Assembly: GCA_023015825.1 (NCBI GenBank)
Contig: JALKAW010000001.1
Span: 1-64,000 of the forward strand
Length of the DNA: 64,000 nt
Direction: 5' to 3'
Source: Flavobacteriaceae bacterium S0862
GTDB lineage: Bacteria > Bacteroidota > Bacteroidia > Flavobacteriales > Flavobacteriaceae
The translations under genes were made by a program, and so were the position numbers. Positions 56,102 to 64,000 of the stretch are shown here, piece by piece; position 1 is the stretch's first letter, and each line of letters starts with the position of its first letter. The notes under the pieces are model-generated. The model made no database searches and was not told the DNA's origin. It saw only the letters and a list, made by a program, of their open reading frames with translations.

Positions 56102-57226
56102 TTAAGAGTATACTGAAATAATCGCTTTGTTAAACGCTACAACCTCTTCAGTAGTTCCTGTGCTTATTCTACACCAATCGTAAAAAGGTGGAAATGCACG
56201 ACCAATCATAACACCTTTGTCTAACATTTGTTTTCCAAGTGTATTTATATTTTTTCCAGATTTAAAGAAGATAAAATTAGTGCTGGACTTTACATAAGGT
56301 AATTCTAAATGGTCTAAGGTTGCATAAATAAGCTGTTTGGCTTCTTTTGTTTTTTCTAAAGAAAATTTAAAAAAATCTTCGTCTTTTAATGCTTCTTTTG
56401 CTCCTTCAATGGCATACACATTACTCATGGCAACGACATTACGTTTTATTATTTGAGCCAATTCAGGTTTAGCTATTAAATAGCCAATGCGCATTCCTGC
56501 CATTCCATAAACTTTAGAAAATGTTTTAGAAACCACTATGTTCTCACCCTTTTTAACCAACTCTACCATCGAAGGGTAATTAGGGTCGTCTATATATTCA
56601 TAATAAGCTTCATCGCTAAACACAATAGTCTTCTTGCTTACCGAAGTACAAAAGTCTACAAGAGCATCAGCAGGTAATAGAGTAGATGTTGGATTATTTG
56701 GGTTACACAAAAAAACCATTTTGGTTTTATTGGTAATTCTCTTTTCAATTTCTTGAAGGTCATAACCCATGTTTTTGTCAACGGGAACCCAATTAATATT
56801 TGCTCCCCACATTTCAGCATATTGCATCATGGCAAGAAAGGTCGGTTTTGCAGCAATGATTTCTCCTCCATCTGTAGTAAATGTGATACCAGCAATTTTC
56901 AATCCTTCAGTAGAGCCACCTGTAATAATAATGGAGTCTTTACTTACACCATGTTTTGCTGCTAACATTTCAGCTAATTCATCGGCATATCCATAAGGAT
57001 ATCTACAACCATCATCAAACGCTTTTTTAACAGCATTTCTAACACGTTGTGATGGTCCATAAGGATTCTCATTAGAACTTAATCTAATTGGATTACTAAG
57101 TTTTCGTGGGTTGAATTTTAGTTTTTCTTCTTTTGTTAAGGGTTTTATGGTCGTGAAACCATTTAAAAGTGTAAATCCGCCAGCTAGAGCAGTAGTTCTT
57201 ATCCATTCTCTTCTATTAAGTTCCAT
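56102..57226 (-). CDS. PLP-dependent aminotransferase (HisC-like) with Tat-type signal
   Basis: A 374-residue fold-type I enzyme of the histidinol-phosphate aminotransferase group. PLP contacts: GGSTEG (103-108), NPNNPT, SDEAYYEY and the Schiff-base Lys238 in SKTFSKVYGMAGMRIGY. The N-terminus reads NRREWIRTTALAGGFTLLNG, a twin-arginine signal (RR then a hydrophobic stretch), so the folded enzyme may be exported with its cofactor. No his operon is near, so it is unlikely to serve histidine synthesis. It is convergent with the small RNA units and downstream of rhodanese, same strand. Confidence 0.85.
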   Translation of the reverse strand: MELNRREWIRTTALAGGFTLLNGFTTIKPLTKEEKLKFNPRKLSNPIRLSSNENPYGPSQRVRNAVKKAFDDGCRYPYGYADELAEMLAAKHGVSKDSIIITGGSTEGLKIAGITFTTDGGEIIAAKPTFLAMMQYAEMWGANINWVPVDKNMGYDLQEIEKRITNKTKMVFLCNPNNPTSTLLPADALVDFCTSVSKKTIVFSDEAYYEYIDDPNYPSMVELVKKGENIVVSKTFSKVYGMAGMRIGYLIAKPELAQIIKRNVVAMSNVYAIEGAKEALKDEDFFKFSLEKTKEAKQLIYATLDHLELPYVKSSTNFIFFKSGKNINTLGKQMLDKGVMIGRAFPPFYDWCRISTGTTEEVVAFNKAIISVYS

Positions 57227-57276
57227 TTGAATTAAAGTTGAAGGTTGCTAGCTAAGATACTCATTTATAAGCTAGC

Positions 57277-57582
57277 TCACAAAAGTTGACTTAATCTTTG
57301 CCAACCACCACCGTTCATAGCCTCTATGCCATTTCGCTTTAAGATATTAGCTGCAGTTGCCGATCGCATACCACTAGCACAGCAAGTAATAACAGGCTTG
57401 TTCTGCTTCTTAATTTTTGCTATGTGATTATTGAGTGTTTGTAACGGAATATTCTTAGACCCAGAAATTGCTCCAATTGAATACTCTGCTTCTGTACGTA
57501 CATCAAGTACTATTGCCTCTTTCGACATAAATTCTTCTACCATCTTTCTTTTGTTTTTAAATAAAAAATCAAAAAATCCCAT
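57277..57582 (-). CDS. Single-domain rhodanese-like protein
   Basis: A 101-residue rhodanese. The active-site loop is CASGMRS with Cys68 as sulfur acceptor, preceded by VLDVRTEAEY and NIPL. It carries persulfide sulfur in the cytoplasm. It starts 51 bases upstream of the aminotransferase on the same strand and is divergent from the TetR gene. Confidence 0.9.
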   Translation of the reverse strand: MGFFDFLFKNKRKMVEEFMSKEAIVLDVRTEAEYSIGAISGSKNIPLQTLNNHIAKIKKQNKPVITCCASGMRSATAANILKRNGIEAMNGGGWQRLSQLL

Positions 57583-57625
57583 AAATATTGTTTTTGCAAA
57601 GGACAGAAATAATAAACTATTAACA

Positions 57626-57641
57626 TGTAACTTGTGTTACA
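57626..57641. promoter_or_regulatory. Perfect dyad upstream of the TetR gene
   Basis: TGTAAC-TTGT-GTTACA, six-base arms, between the rhodanese and TetR genes. It could be an operator of either. It differs from the dyad before paaE. Confidence 0.4.
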
Positions 57642-57687
57642 GATTTTAGTATCTTCCATCATAATTTCTATAACAAATTTACAACTT

Positions 57688-58257
57688 TTGAAATACGAAA
57701 CACGTAAAGACGAAATCATACAAACATCAGCAATATTATTTCAAAAAAAAGGATATAGTGCTGTAACAATGAGGGACATTGCAAAAGCTATGGGAATTAA
57801 AGCAGCGAGTTTGTATAATCACATTAAATCTAAGCAAGAAATTCTTTCAGAGATAATAATTTCTTTAGCAGAACAGTTTACCGAGCAAATGAAAATTATC
57901 AAAAACTCTAATGATAGTAGTATAGATAAACTTAGGCAAATAGTGGATTTACATGTAAATATAACTACAAATAACCAATTTGGGATGGCATCTTTAAATA
58001 ATGATTGGATGCATTTAGAAAATGAATTGGAGTATTATTTAAATCTCAGAACAAATTATGAAAATGACTTTCGAGGTATTATTGAAGAAGGTATTCAAGG
58101 CAACGAACTTATCAATGGTAACCCTGAAGTAATGTTATTTTCAATACTCTCTACCTTGCGGTCGCTTTATATTTGGTTGCCAAAAAAAGAAGACTTAGAT
58201 ATTGAAAAATTCATAAACGAATTAAGTTTGGTACTCATTAACGGAATTAACCAATAG
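57688..58257 (+). CDS. TetR family regulator, probable repressor of the paa operon
   Basis: A 189-residue TetR/AcrR protein. The helix-turn-helix is YSAVTMRDIAKAMGIKAASLYNHIKSK (shown in two parts: VTMRDIAKAMGI and ASLYNHIK). The C-terminal ligand domain is not conserved enough to name the effector; phenylacetyl-CoA is likely from context. I prefer TTG 57688 (giving MKYETRKDEIIQTSAILF, the usual distance to helix 1) over the GTG at 57634, which lies inside a dyad. It is 68 bases upstream of paaE, reading the same way. Confidence 0.85.
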   Translation: MKYETRKDEIIQTSAILFQKKGYSAVTMRDIAKAMGIKAASLYNHIKSKQEILSEIIISLAEQFTEQMKIIKNSNDSSIDKLRQIVDLHVNITTNNQFGMASLNNDWMHLENELEYYLNLRTNYENDFRGIIEEGIQGNELINGNPEVMLFSILSTLRSLYIWLPKKEDLDIEKFINELSLVLINGINQ

Positions 58258-58273
58258 TTATCATTTTATTTTG

Positions 58274-58281
58274 TAAATTTG
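58274..58281 (+). promoter_or_regulatory. Candidate -7 box of the paa operon
   Basis: TAAATTTG matches TAnnTTTG exactly. The predicted start at about 58287 coincides with the left edge of a perfect dyad. Confidence 0.5.
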
Positions 58282-58286
58282 TAATT

Positions 58287-58308
58287 AAAACTAACAAGCG
58301 TTAGTTTT
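58287..58308. promoter_or_regulatory. Perfect dyad over the predicted paa start site, candidate TetR operator
   Basis: Nine-base arms AAAACTAAC and GTTAGTTTT with spacer AAGC, 22 bases in all. It sits just downstream of the -7 box and 18 bases before paaE, so a bound repressor would block initiation. TetR operators are typically perfect dyads of this size. Confidence 0.65.
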
Positions 58309-58325
58309 AATATTTAAACCTCAAG

Positions 58326-59399
58326 ATGGCAGATTTTTATAATATAAAAGTTAAAGATGTTTACAAGGAAACAAAAGATACTGTTGTTATTACTTTTGAT
58401 ATTCCCGAAGAGCTAAAAGACACGTTTAAGTTTAAGCAAGGACAGCATTTGACACTTCGAAAAGAAATTAATGGCGAGGATATTCGTCGAAATTATTCAT
58501 TGTGTACAAGTCCAATTGATAACCAATGGAAAGTTGCAGTAAAAACAATTCGCGGCGGTATATTCTCTAATTACGCTTTTAACGAATTAAAAAAAGGAGA
58601 AGAACTTCAAGTAATGCCGCCACATGGTGAGTTTTATGTCGAGATAGATAAAAATGTCTCTAACAATTATATTGCTTTTGCAGCTGGTAGTGGTATTACA
58701 CCAATGCTGTCTATTATAAAAACACATTTACTATTAGAGCCTAAAAGCACTTTCAAGTTATTCTACTTGAATAGAATGGTAAAATCAATTATCTTTAAAG
58801 AAGAGTTAGAGCAGCTTAAAAATCAGTTTTTTGGACGTTTTCAAGTATTTTACTTTTTGACTAAAGAAAAGCGGGATATTCCATTTTTAAATGGTCGTTT
58901 TGATAAAGAAAAATTAGCAGTTTTAACAAAAACGTTTATTGATATTCCAGATACCAATCATGCATTTATCTGTGGACCTCAAGATATGATTTTCTTGATT
59001 AGAGACGAATTACAAGCAGCTGGACTGGATAAAGAAAAAATTCATTATGAACTATTCTTTTCAGGAAGTTCAGAAGAAGAAAACAAGCACATTGCGGAAG
59101 TGATTGATGAAAAAGCAGATGGTACTAAAGTAACCATCATTGATGGTGGTAAGGAATTCCATTTTGTAATGGATGACGATTTTGATAATATTTTAGATGG
59201 AGCACTATCCGCAGGAGCAGATTTACCTTTTGCATGTAAAGGTGGTGTTTGTAGTACGTGCAAATGTAAAGTGTTGGAAGGTGAAGTAAAAATGAAAGTG
59301 AATTATGCACTTGAAGAAAAAGAAGTGGCACAAAACTTTGTATTAAGTTGTCAAGCAGTGCCTGTAACAGAAAAAGTAGTTGTAGATTTTGATGTATAA
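58326..59399 (+). CDS. paaE: Phenylacetyl-CoA epoxidase reductase subunit PaaE
   Basis: A 357-residue flavin reductase. FAD domain with RRNYSLCTSP, NAD domain with AAGSGITPMLS and CGPQDMI, and C-terminal [2Fe-2S] ferredoxin (ACKGGVCSTCKCKV plus distal Cys in LSCQAVP). It passes electrons from NADPH to the PaaA diiron centre. It is the first gene of the operon here and is followed after three bases by paaA; in E. coli it is the last of the five. Confidence 0.95.
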   Translation: MADFYNIKVKDVYKETKDTVVITFDIPEELKDTFKFKQGQHLTLRKEINGEDIRRNYSLCTSPIDNQWKVAVKTIRGGIFSNYAFNELKKGEELQVMPPHGEFYVEIDKNVSNNYIAFAAGSGITPMLSIIKTHLLLEPKSTFKLFYLNRMVKSIIFKEELEQLKNQFFGRFQVFYFLTKEKRDIPFLNGRFDKEKLAVLTKTFIDIPDTNHAFICGPQDMIFLIRDELQAAGLDKEKIHYELFFSGSSEEENKHIAEVIDEKADGTKVTIIDGGKEFHFVMDDDFDNILDGALSAGADLPFACKGGVCSTCKCKVLEGEVKMKVNYALEEKEVAQNFVLSCQAVPVTEKVVVDFDV

Positions 59400-59402
59400 A
59401 TT

Positions 59403-60359
59403 ATGAGCGAAGCACAAATTAAAAGTTTAGAGGAGGAATTTGAAGCACGTATAGCACGTGACGAAAAAATTGAACCTAAAGATTGGATGCCTGAAAAGTA
59501 TCGTAAAACACATATTAGGCAGATGTCTCAGCATGCACATTCCGAAATTGTTGGAATGTTGCCAGAAGGGAATTGGATATCAAGAGCACCTTCATTACGT
59601 CGCAAAGTGGCGTTATTGGCAAAAGTACAAGATGAAGGAGGTCATGGTTTATATCTTTATAGTGCAACCGAAACTCTTGGTATTACTAGAGATGAACTAT
59701 TTGAGCAATTACATACAGGAAAGGCTAAATACTCAAGTATTTTTAACTATCCAGCATTAACTTGGGCAGATATTGGAGCTATTGGATGGTTGGTTGATGG
59801 TGCAGCAATTATAAATCAAGTAGCACTTTGTGGAACGTCTTTTGGTCCTTATGCAAGAGCTATGGTTCGTATTTGTAAAGAAGAGAGCTTTCATCAACGT
59901 CAGGGTTACGAAATCACTTTAAAATTGGCTCAAGGAACACCAGAACAAAAGGCAATGGCTCAAGATGCGTTAAATAGATTTTGGTGGCCATCATTAATGA
60001 TGTTTGGCCCAGCTGATGCTGATTCTCCAAATACTGAGCAATCCATGAAGTGGAAATTAAAGCGTAAAACTAATGATGAGCTACGCCAACAGTTTATTGA
60101 CCAAACTGTACCACAAGCTGAGTTAATAGGATTAACTATTCCAGACCCAGACTTAAAATGGAATGAAGAAAAAGGAGGCTATGACTCTGGTGAGATTGAT
60201 TGGGACGAGTTTTGGCAAGTAGTAAAAGGTCATGGTCCATGTAATAAAGAACGAATGAAAGCAAGAGTATCTGCTTGGGAAAATGGTGAGTGGGTTCGTG
60301 ATGCTGCATTAGCTCACGCTGAAAAACAACAAGATAAAAAACTTAATAGAGCAGGATAA
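59403..60359 (+). CDS. paaA: Phenylacetyl-CoA epoxidase catalytic subunit PaaA
   Basis: A 318-residue diiron protein. Metal ligand motifs are present: QDEGGHG (about residues 79-85) and CKEESFHQR (about 158-166). With PaaC it forms the hydroxylase; it adds one oxygen atom to the ring of phenylacetyl-CoA to give the 1,2-epoxide. It ends two bases before paaB. Confidence 0.96.
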   Translation: MSEAQIKSLEEEFEARIARDEKIEPKDWMPEKYRKTHIRQMSQHAHSEIVGMLPEGNWISRAPSLRRKVALLAKVQDEGGHGLYLYSATETLGITRDELFEQLHTGKAKYSSIFNYPALTWADIGAIGWLVDGAAIINQVALCGTSFGPYARAMVRICKEESFHQRQGYEITLKLAQGTPEQKAMAQDALNRFWWPSLMMFGPADADSPNTEQSMKWKLKRKTNDELRQQFIDQTVPQAELIGLTIPDPDLKWNEEKGGYDSGEIDWDEFWQVVKGHGPCNKERMKARVSAWENGEWVRDAALAHAEKQQDKKLNRAG

Positions 60360-60361
60360 AA

Positions 60362-60646
60362 ATGAAAAAAGAATGGCCTCTTTGGGAAGTCTTCGTAAGA
60401 AGTAAAAACGGATTAGAACATCGTCATTTTGGAAGTCTTCATGCAGCAGATGCTGAAATGGCTTTGGAAAATGCACGTGATGTTTATACAAGAAGAAACG
60501 AAGGTGTAAGTATTTGGGTAGTCGAATCTAAAAACATAACGGCTTCAAATCCTGAGCATAATGCCGAATTATTCGAGCCAGCTCAAGATAAAGTATATCG
60601 TCACCCAACATTTTACGATTTACCAGACGAAATTAAACACATGTAA
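60362..60646 (+). CDS. paaB: Phenylacetyl-CoA epoxidase subunit PaaB
   Basis: A 94-residue protein with the PaaB start (WPLWEVFVRSKNGLEHRHFG) and VYTRRNEGVSIWVVES core. It bridges the PaaAC dimers of the epoxidase complex and holds no cofactor. The length is normal and spacing to both neighbours is under five bases. Confidence 0.95.
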   Translation: MKKEWPLWEVFVRSKNGLEHRHFGSLHAADAEMALENARDVYTRRNEGVSIWVVESKNITASNPEHNAELFEPAQDKVYRHPTFYDLPDEIKHM

Positions 60647-60649
60647 ATT

Positions 60650-61402
60650 ATGAATACTAATTTATATAATTACTTATTAGGGATTGCAGACAATAGTTTA
60701 ATACTTGGCCAGCGTCTAGGTGAGTTATGTGGTCATGGACCTTCATTGGAAACAGATATCGCTTTGACTAATATTTCTTTGGATTTATTTGGGCAAGTTA
60801 GAAGCTATTACCAATATGCTGCAAAAGTTGCTGGAGATAATCGCGATGAAGATACCATTGCAATGATGCGACCAGAACGAGAGTATGTTAGTGTATTATT
60901 AGTAGAACAACCTAATACAGATTTTGGATATGTTATAGCACGTCAGTTTTTGTTTGATGTCTATCATTATATGTTCTTGACTGAGTTACAAAACAGTAAA
61001 GATGAAACATTAGCGGCAATTGCTAAAAAATCCATAAAAGAAGTGTCGTATCATGTACGTTTTTCTTCTGATTGGATTAAGCGTCTTGGAGATGGAACAG
61101 AAGAAAGTCATAAACGAATTCAAAATGCCATAAACGATCTTTGGACATATACAGATGAATTGTTTCATCAAACAGAAGCAGATAAAGAAATGATTAATGA
61201 AGGTGTTGGAGTTGACACATCTAAACTTAAAGAGCAATATTATAAGCATATATCTGAAGTGTTGAATGAAGCTACTTTAGTAGTTCCTGACTTAAAGTAT
61301 TTTCAAAAAGGAGGAAAACAGGGTATGCATACAGAGCACATGGGATATATTTTAGCCGAATTACAATATATGCAAAGAGCATATCCAAACATGTCTTGGT
61401 AA
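60650..61402 (+). CDS. paaC: Phenylacetyl-CoA epoxidase structural subunit PaaC
   Basis: A 250-residue ferritin-like protein (LTNISLDLFGQVRSYYQYAA; DVYHYMFLTELQ; KEVSYHVRFSSDW). It resembles PaaA but acts mainly as a scaffold for it. It is followed by paaD after four bases. Confidence 0.95.
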   Translation: MNTNLYNYLLGIADNSLILGQRLGELCGHGPSLETDIALTNISLDLFGQVRSYYQYAAKVAGDNRDEDTIAMMRPEREYVSVLLVEQPNTDFGYVIARQFLFDVYHYMFLTELQNSKDETLAAIAKKSIKEVSYHVRFSSDWIKRLGDGTEESHKRIQNAINDLWTYTDELFHQTEADKEMINEGVGVDTSKLKEQYYKHISEVLNEATLVVPDLKYFQKGGKQGMHTEHMGYILAELQYMQRAYPNMSW

Positions 61403-61406
61403 ATAA

Positions 61407-61916
61407 ATGAATAAACCAATGATTGAGCATGCTGATATTGATACAGAATTAATTCCTATTCTAGACAAAGTTTCTGACCCAGAAATACCTGTGTTAACTA
61501 TTTTAGATATGGGAGTAGTACGTTATGCAAAGCTTGTTGATGATTTAGTTTTTATAAAAATAACACCAACCTATAGTGGCTGTCCCGCTATGGATGTAAT
61601 TGCAGATGATATAACAACTGCGTTTAAAAAAGCTGGTTACAAGGTTAATATAGACTTGATATTAACTCCAGCTTGGACAACCGACTGGATTTCAGAAGAA
61701 GGAAGAGATGCACTTGAAAAATATGGTATTGCACCACCTTTGGAAGCCGACGCCGATAAAGAAGCATTATTAGGTAATAAAAGAATAGTGAAGTGTACCA
61801 ATTGTGGTTCACATAATACAAAATTAGTAAGTCAATTTGGTTCAACAGCCTGTAAAGCATTATTTCAATGTGAAGATTGTCAAGAGCCTTTTGATTATTT
61901 TAAATGTCTTAAGTAG
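61407..61916 (+). CDS. paaD: PaaD, Fe-S/metal maturation factor of the epoxidase
   Basis: A 169-residue protein. An MIP18-like (DUF59) N-terminal domain (VSDPEIPVLTILDMGVV, CPAMDVI) is followed by a zinc-ribbon-like C-terminal domain with CTNCG and CEDCQ plus final Cys in FKCLK. It is needed for an active epoxidase, probably for Fe-S cluster assembly of PaaE. It lies between paaC and paaG. Confidence 0.93.
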   Translation: MNKPMIEHADIDTELIPILDKVSDPEIPVLTILDMGVVRYAKLVDDLVFIKITPTYSGCPAMDVIADDITTAFKKAGYKVNIDLILTPAWTTDWISEEGRDALEKYGIAPPLEADADKEALLGNKRIVKCTNCGSHNTKLVSQFGSTACKALFQCEDCQEPFDYFKCLK

Positions 61917-61934
61917 ACTAACAGAAAATAAGGT

Positions 61935-62717
61935 ATGAGCAATTCAATTCTATTAAAAATTGAAAACCAAATCGCATTTATAACACTCAACAGACCAGAA
62001 GTGTTTAATAGCTTTAATCGAGAAATGGCTTTAAGCTTACAAAGCATTCTTGATGATTGTAAAACAAATGATGAGGTTAGGGCTATTGTAATAACTGGTG
62101 GAGGAAAAGCATTTTGTGCTGGACAAGACTTAAAAGAGGTCACATCACCAGATTTAAATCCTGGATTCAAAAAAATCCTTGAAGAACATTACAACCCAAT
62201 CATTCTTAGAATCCGACAAATTGAAAAGCCAATCATTGCAGCTGTCAATGGTGTTGCCGCAGGAGCAGGAGCAAATATTGCGTTGGCTTGTGATATTGTG
62301 GTGGCAAATCAAAAAGCACATTTCATACAAGCCTTTAGCCTTATAGGATTAATTCCAGATAGTGCTGGGACATTCTTTTTACCACGATTAATTGGATTTC
62401 AAAAAGCCACAGCCTTAGCTATGTTAGGAAACAAAATAAGTGCTGAAGAAGCTGAACGCTTAGGTATGATTTATAAGTTTCTGCCTTCTGAAGAGTTTGA
62501 AGAAACGACGCAAAGAATTGCTCTAAAATTAGCCAATATGCCAACTAAGGCATTAGGGTTAATTAAGAAAACGTTTAATCAATCGTTAACTAATTCTTTA
62601 GAAGAGCAATTAGCACTAGAGTCAAAACATCAAATTGAAGCAGCTGGAACAGAAGATTATGCAGAAGGAGTTGCGGCATTTATAGAAAAGAGAACGCCAA
62701 ATTTTAAAGGAAAATAA
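61935..62717 (+). CDS. paaG: Ring-1,2-epoxyphenylacetyl-CoA isomerase PaaG
   Basis: A 260-residue crotonase-fold protein with oxyanion-hole motifs CAGQDLKEV (about 66-74) and GVAAGAGANIALACDIV (about 108-124) and SLIGLIPDSAGTFFLPRLIG (the Asp in IPDS is the PaaG-type base). It converts the epoxide to oxepin-CoA. PaaF is a close relative, but gene order and the IPDS motif favour PaaG. It is 18 bases after paaD and upstream of a dispersed repeat. Confidence 0.85.
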   Translation: MSNSILLKIENQIAFITLNRPEVFNSFNREMALSLQSILDDCKTNDEVRAIVITGGGKAFCAGQDLKEVTSPDLNPGFKKILEEHYNPIILRIRQIEKPIIAAVNGVAAGAGANIALACDIVVANQKAHFIQAFSLIGLIPDSAGTFFLPRLIGFQKATALAMLGNKISAEEAERLGMIYKFLPSEEFEETTQRIALKLANMPTKALGLIKKTFNQSLTNSLEEQLALESKHQIEAAGTEDYAEGVAAFIEKRTPNFKGK

Positions 62718-62723
62718 ATCAAA

Positions 62724-62751
62724 TGTCACCCTGAGCGCAGTCAAAGGGTCT
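62724..62751 (+). repeat. Dispersed 28-base repeat, copy 1 (TGTCACCC type)
   Basis: Begins TGTCACCCTGAGCGCAGTC and contains ACCCT/AGGGT arms. A second copy at 63698 is identical at 23 of 28 positions by eye. The element lies between paaG and the dehydratase gene. I recall such sequences as common in Bacteroidota genomes; this needs a search. Confidence 0.6.
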
Positions 62752-62756
62752 GTAAA

Positions 62757-63692
62757 ATGAACAAAGAATTTCTCATACAAGTACACAATCGTGTGAAACC
62801 ATACATTCACAAAACACCTGTGTTATCCTCGCAATTAATCAATGAGATAGCAGGGTGTAATGTGTTTTTTAAGTGCGAAAATTTTCAAAAAATGGGAGCT
62901 TTTAAAATGCGTGGAGCAGCAAATGCCATTTTAAATTTATCTGTAGAAGATAGAAATAAAGGCGTTGTCACTCATTCCTCTGGTAATTTTGCTCAAGCTT
63001 TGTCATTAGCGGCTAAAAAAATTGGAGTTGAAGCCTATATTGTGATGCCAGAAAATGCGCCCCAAGTAAAAAAGAATGCTGTAAAAGGTTACAAAGGGCA
63101 TATTATTGAAAGCGAATCTACACCAATTTCCCGTGAGCAAATGGCAGAAAAAGTGAAGCAAGAAACAGGAGCAACCTTTATTCATCCTTCAAATGATGAT
63201 GATGTGATTCATGGTCAGGGAACAGCTGCTATAGAACTGTTAGAAGAACAACCACAACTGGATTATATATTTACGCCTGTTGGTGGAGGTGGACTCATAG
63301 CTGGAACAGCTCTAGCGGCTAAATATTTTTCGAATAATTGTAAAGTGATTGGAGGTGAGCCAAAAAATGCAGATGATGCTTTTCGGTCTAAGCAATCAGG
63401 AATAATTGAATATAATGACGAGGTAAATACCATTGCTGACGGTTTACGAACCTTTTTAGGAGATCGGAATTTCCCAATTATTATGAATGATGTAGAGCGG
63501 ATTATTTTGGTAGAAGAAGATGAAATCGTTCATGCTATGAAATTGATTTGGGAACGAATGAAAATCATTATTGAGCCTTCAAGTGCAGTTGCGTTTGCAG
63601 CGCTTTTAAAAGAAAAAGAACAGTTTAAAAATAAAGAGGTCGGAATAATTATTTCTGGCGGAAATGTAGATGTAACCAATCTACCATTTTAA
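62757..63692 (+). CDS. PLP-dependent threonine/serine dehydratase (or serine racemase)
   Basis: A 311-residue fold-type II enzyme. PLP Lys50 is in GAFKMRGA, the phosphate loop GGGGL is at about 180, and HSSGNFAQAL (about 82-91) is the substrate-side loop. There is no C-terminal regulatory ACT domain, so it is not the biosynthetic feedback-controlled type. It is not a phenylacetate enzyme; it has been inserted between paaG and paaH and is bracketed by the two 28-base repeats. Confidence 0.85.
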   Translation: MNKEFLIQVHNRVKPYIHKTPVLSSQLINEIAGCNVFFKCENFQKMGAFKMRGAANAILNLSVEDRNKGVVTHSSGNFAQALSLAAKKIGVEAYIVMPENAPQVKKNAVKGYKGHIIESESTPISREQMAEKVKQETGATFIHPSNDDDVIHGQGTAAIELLEEQPQLDYIFTPVGGGGLIAGTALAAKYFSNNCKVIGGEPKNADDAFRSKQSGIIEYNDEVNTIADGLRTFLGDRNFPIIMNDVERIILVEEDEIVHAMKLIWERMKIIIEPSSAVAFAALLKEKEQFKNKEVGIIISGGNVDVTNLPF

Positions 63693-63697
63693 ATGGA

Positions 63698-63725
63698 TGT
63701 CACCTTGCGCGCAGTCGAAAGATCT
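63698..63725 (+). repeat. Dispersed 28-base repeat, copy 2 (TGTCACC type)
   Basis: The same element as at 62724-62751, in the same orientation, five bases after the dehydratase stop and 17 before paaH. Five of 28 positions differ, and the arm pairing is partly lost. Confidence 0.6.
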
Positions 63726-63742
63726 CATCAAAATATAGAATT

Positions 63743-64000
63743 ATGAACGTAGGAATTATTGGTTCTGGAACAATGGGAAGTGGTATAGCACAAGTTGCTG
63801 CAACTTCTGGTTGTAAAGTGAAATTGTACGACACAAACACTACAGCATTAGATAAAGCTAAAGCGGCTTTAGATAAAATATTAAATCGACTTATTGAAAA
63901 AGGCCGCATTGATGAGGTTGAGAAGAATAGAATTCAGAGTAATATTGAATATGTTGACAGCTTAAAAAGCTTATCTGATGCCAACTTAACTATTGAAGCT
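63743..64000 (+). CDS. paaH: 3-hydroxyacyl-CoA dehydrogenase PaaH (cut by window end)
   Basis: The first 86 codons of an NAD-dependent dehydrogenase: GIIGSGTMGSGIAQV is the Rossmann dinucleotide loop, with an aspartate (YDTN) at the end of strand 2. In the phenylacetate route it oxidises 3-hydroxyadipyl-CoA. The frame is open to the window edge. Confidence 0.85.
   Translation, partial: MNVGIIGSGTMGSGIAQVAATSGCKVKLYDTNTTALDKAKAALDKILNRLIEKGRIDEVEKNRIQSNIEYVDSLKSLSDANLTIEA

Noticed and set aside
57634-57687. GTG start for the TetR protein
   Set aside because: The codon lies inside a dyad and adds 18 hydrophobic residues not seen in TetR proteins; TTG 57688 gives the usual distance to helix 1.
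1-64000. CRISPR array, transposase, phage or toxin-antitoxin genes
   Set aside because: No direct-repeat/spacer pattern, no transposase motif and no recognisable module were seen on either strand.

Overview
The window comes from an AT-rich Bacteroidota genome, almost certainly a (probably marine) member of the Flavobacteriaceae. The basis is lineage-typical families (GSCFA, HYC_CC_PP, DUF2911, DUF3179, a TonB-receptor-like OMP_b-brl_3 barrel, a type IX secretion C-terminal tail on the multicopper oxidase), TAnnTTTG-type -7 promoter boxes close to start codons, and dispersed flavobacterial repeats. No genus can be named from this evidence. There is no rRNA, complete tRNA, CRISPR array, transposase or phage gene.

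Layout. (1) 1-1437: the tail of an unknown gene, a 3' tRNA-like fragment that looks like an integration scar, an NTF2/SnoaL-like protein and a zinc-ribbon membrane protein, each small gene preceded by a near-identical terminator/promoter module. (2) 1474-13376: a six-gene MacB-type efflux operon on the minus strand (adaptor, ATPase, permease, permease, ATPase, TolC), divergent from a sigma54 activator / histidine kinase pair. A sigma54-like promoter and an upstream dyad lie between them. (3) 13514-28995: a copper/silver island: HYC_CC_PP protein, CusA, CusC, an AraC regulator with an N-terminal HMA-like domain, CopA P-type ATPase, a CDF-like transporter, a DUF2911 lipoprotein, CusB, a BNR lipoprotein with Cys motifs, an HMA lipoprotein, and a T9SS-exported multicopper oxidase. 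(4) 29110-34329: molybdenum formate dehydrogenase (alpha, fused beta, FdhD). (5) 34417-38014: endonuclease/phosphatase-fold protein, PBP4-type carboxypeptidase and sulfatase. (6) 38137-42965: SpoU methyltransferase and two 575-residue YtcJ-type amidohydrolases bracketing a PAS-LuxR regulator. (7) 43092-55448: housekeeping genes (era, der, alaS, MerR, M23 peptidase, outer-membrane barrel, GSCFA). (8) 55449-56101: a gene-free stretch holding three tandem copies of a small structured RNA. (9) 56102-64000: Tat-signal aminotransferase, rhodanese, TetR regulator and the phenylacetate operon paaEABCDG - PLP dehydratase - paaH (cut off by the window end).

How the parts work together. In the copper island, CopA would move Cu(I) from cytosol to periplasm, CusABC from periplasm to outside, and the oxidase would convert Cu(I) outside the cell; HMA and Cys/Met/His-rich lipoproteins could buffer metal. 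In the paa region, PaaABCE epoxidise phenylacetyl-CoA, PaaG isomerises it and PaaH acts later. A perfect dyad at the predicted paaE start site suggests repression by the adjacent TetR protein.

The most interesting signal is the triple RNA unit at 55562-56099. Each copy has a -7-like box and an upstream TCGAAAAA box at fixed spacing, a shared 13-nt 5' end, and a terminator-like hairpin whose stems differ between copies but stay paired.
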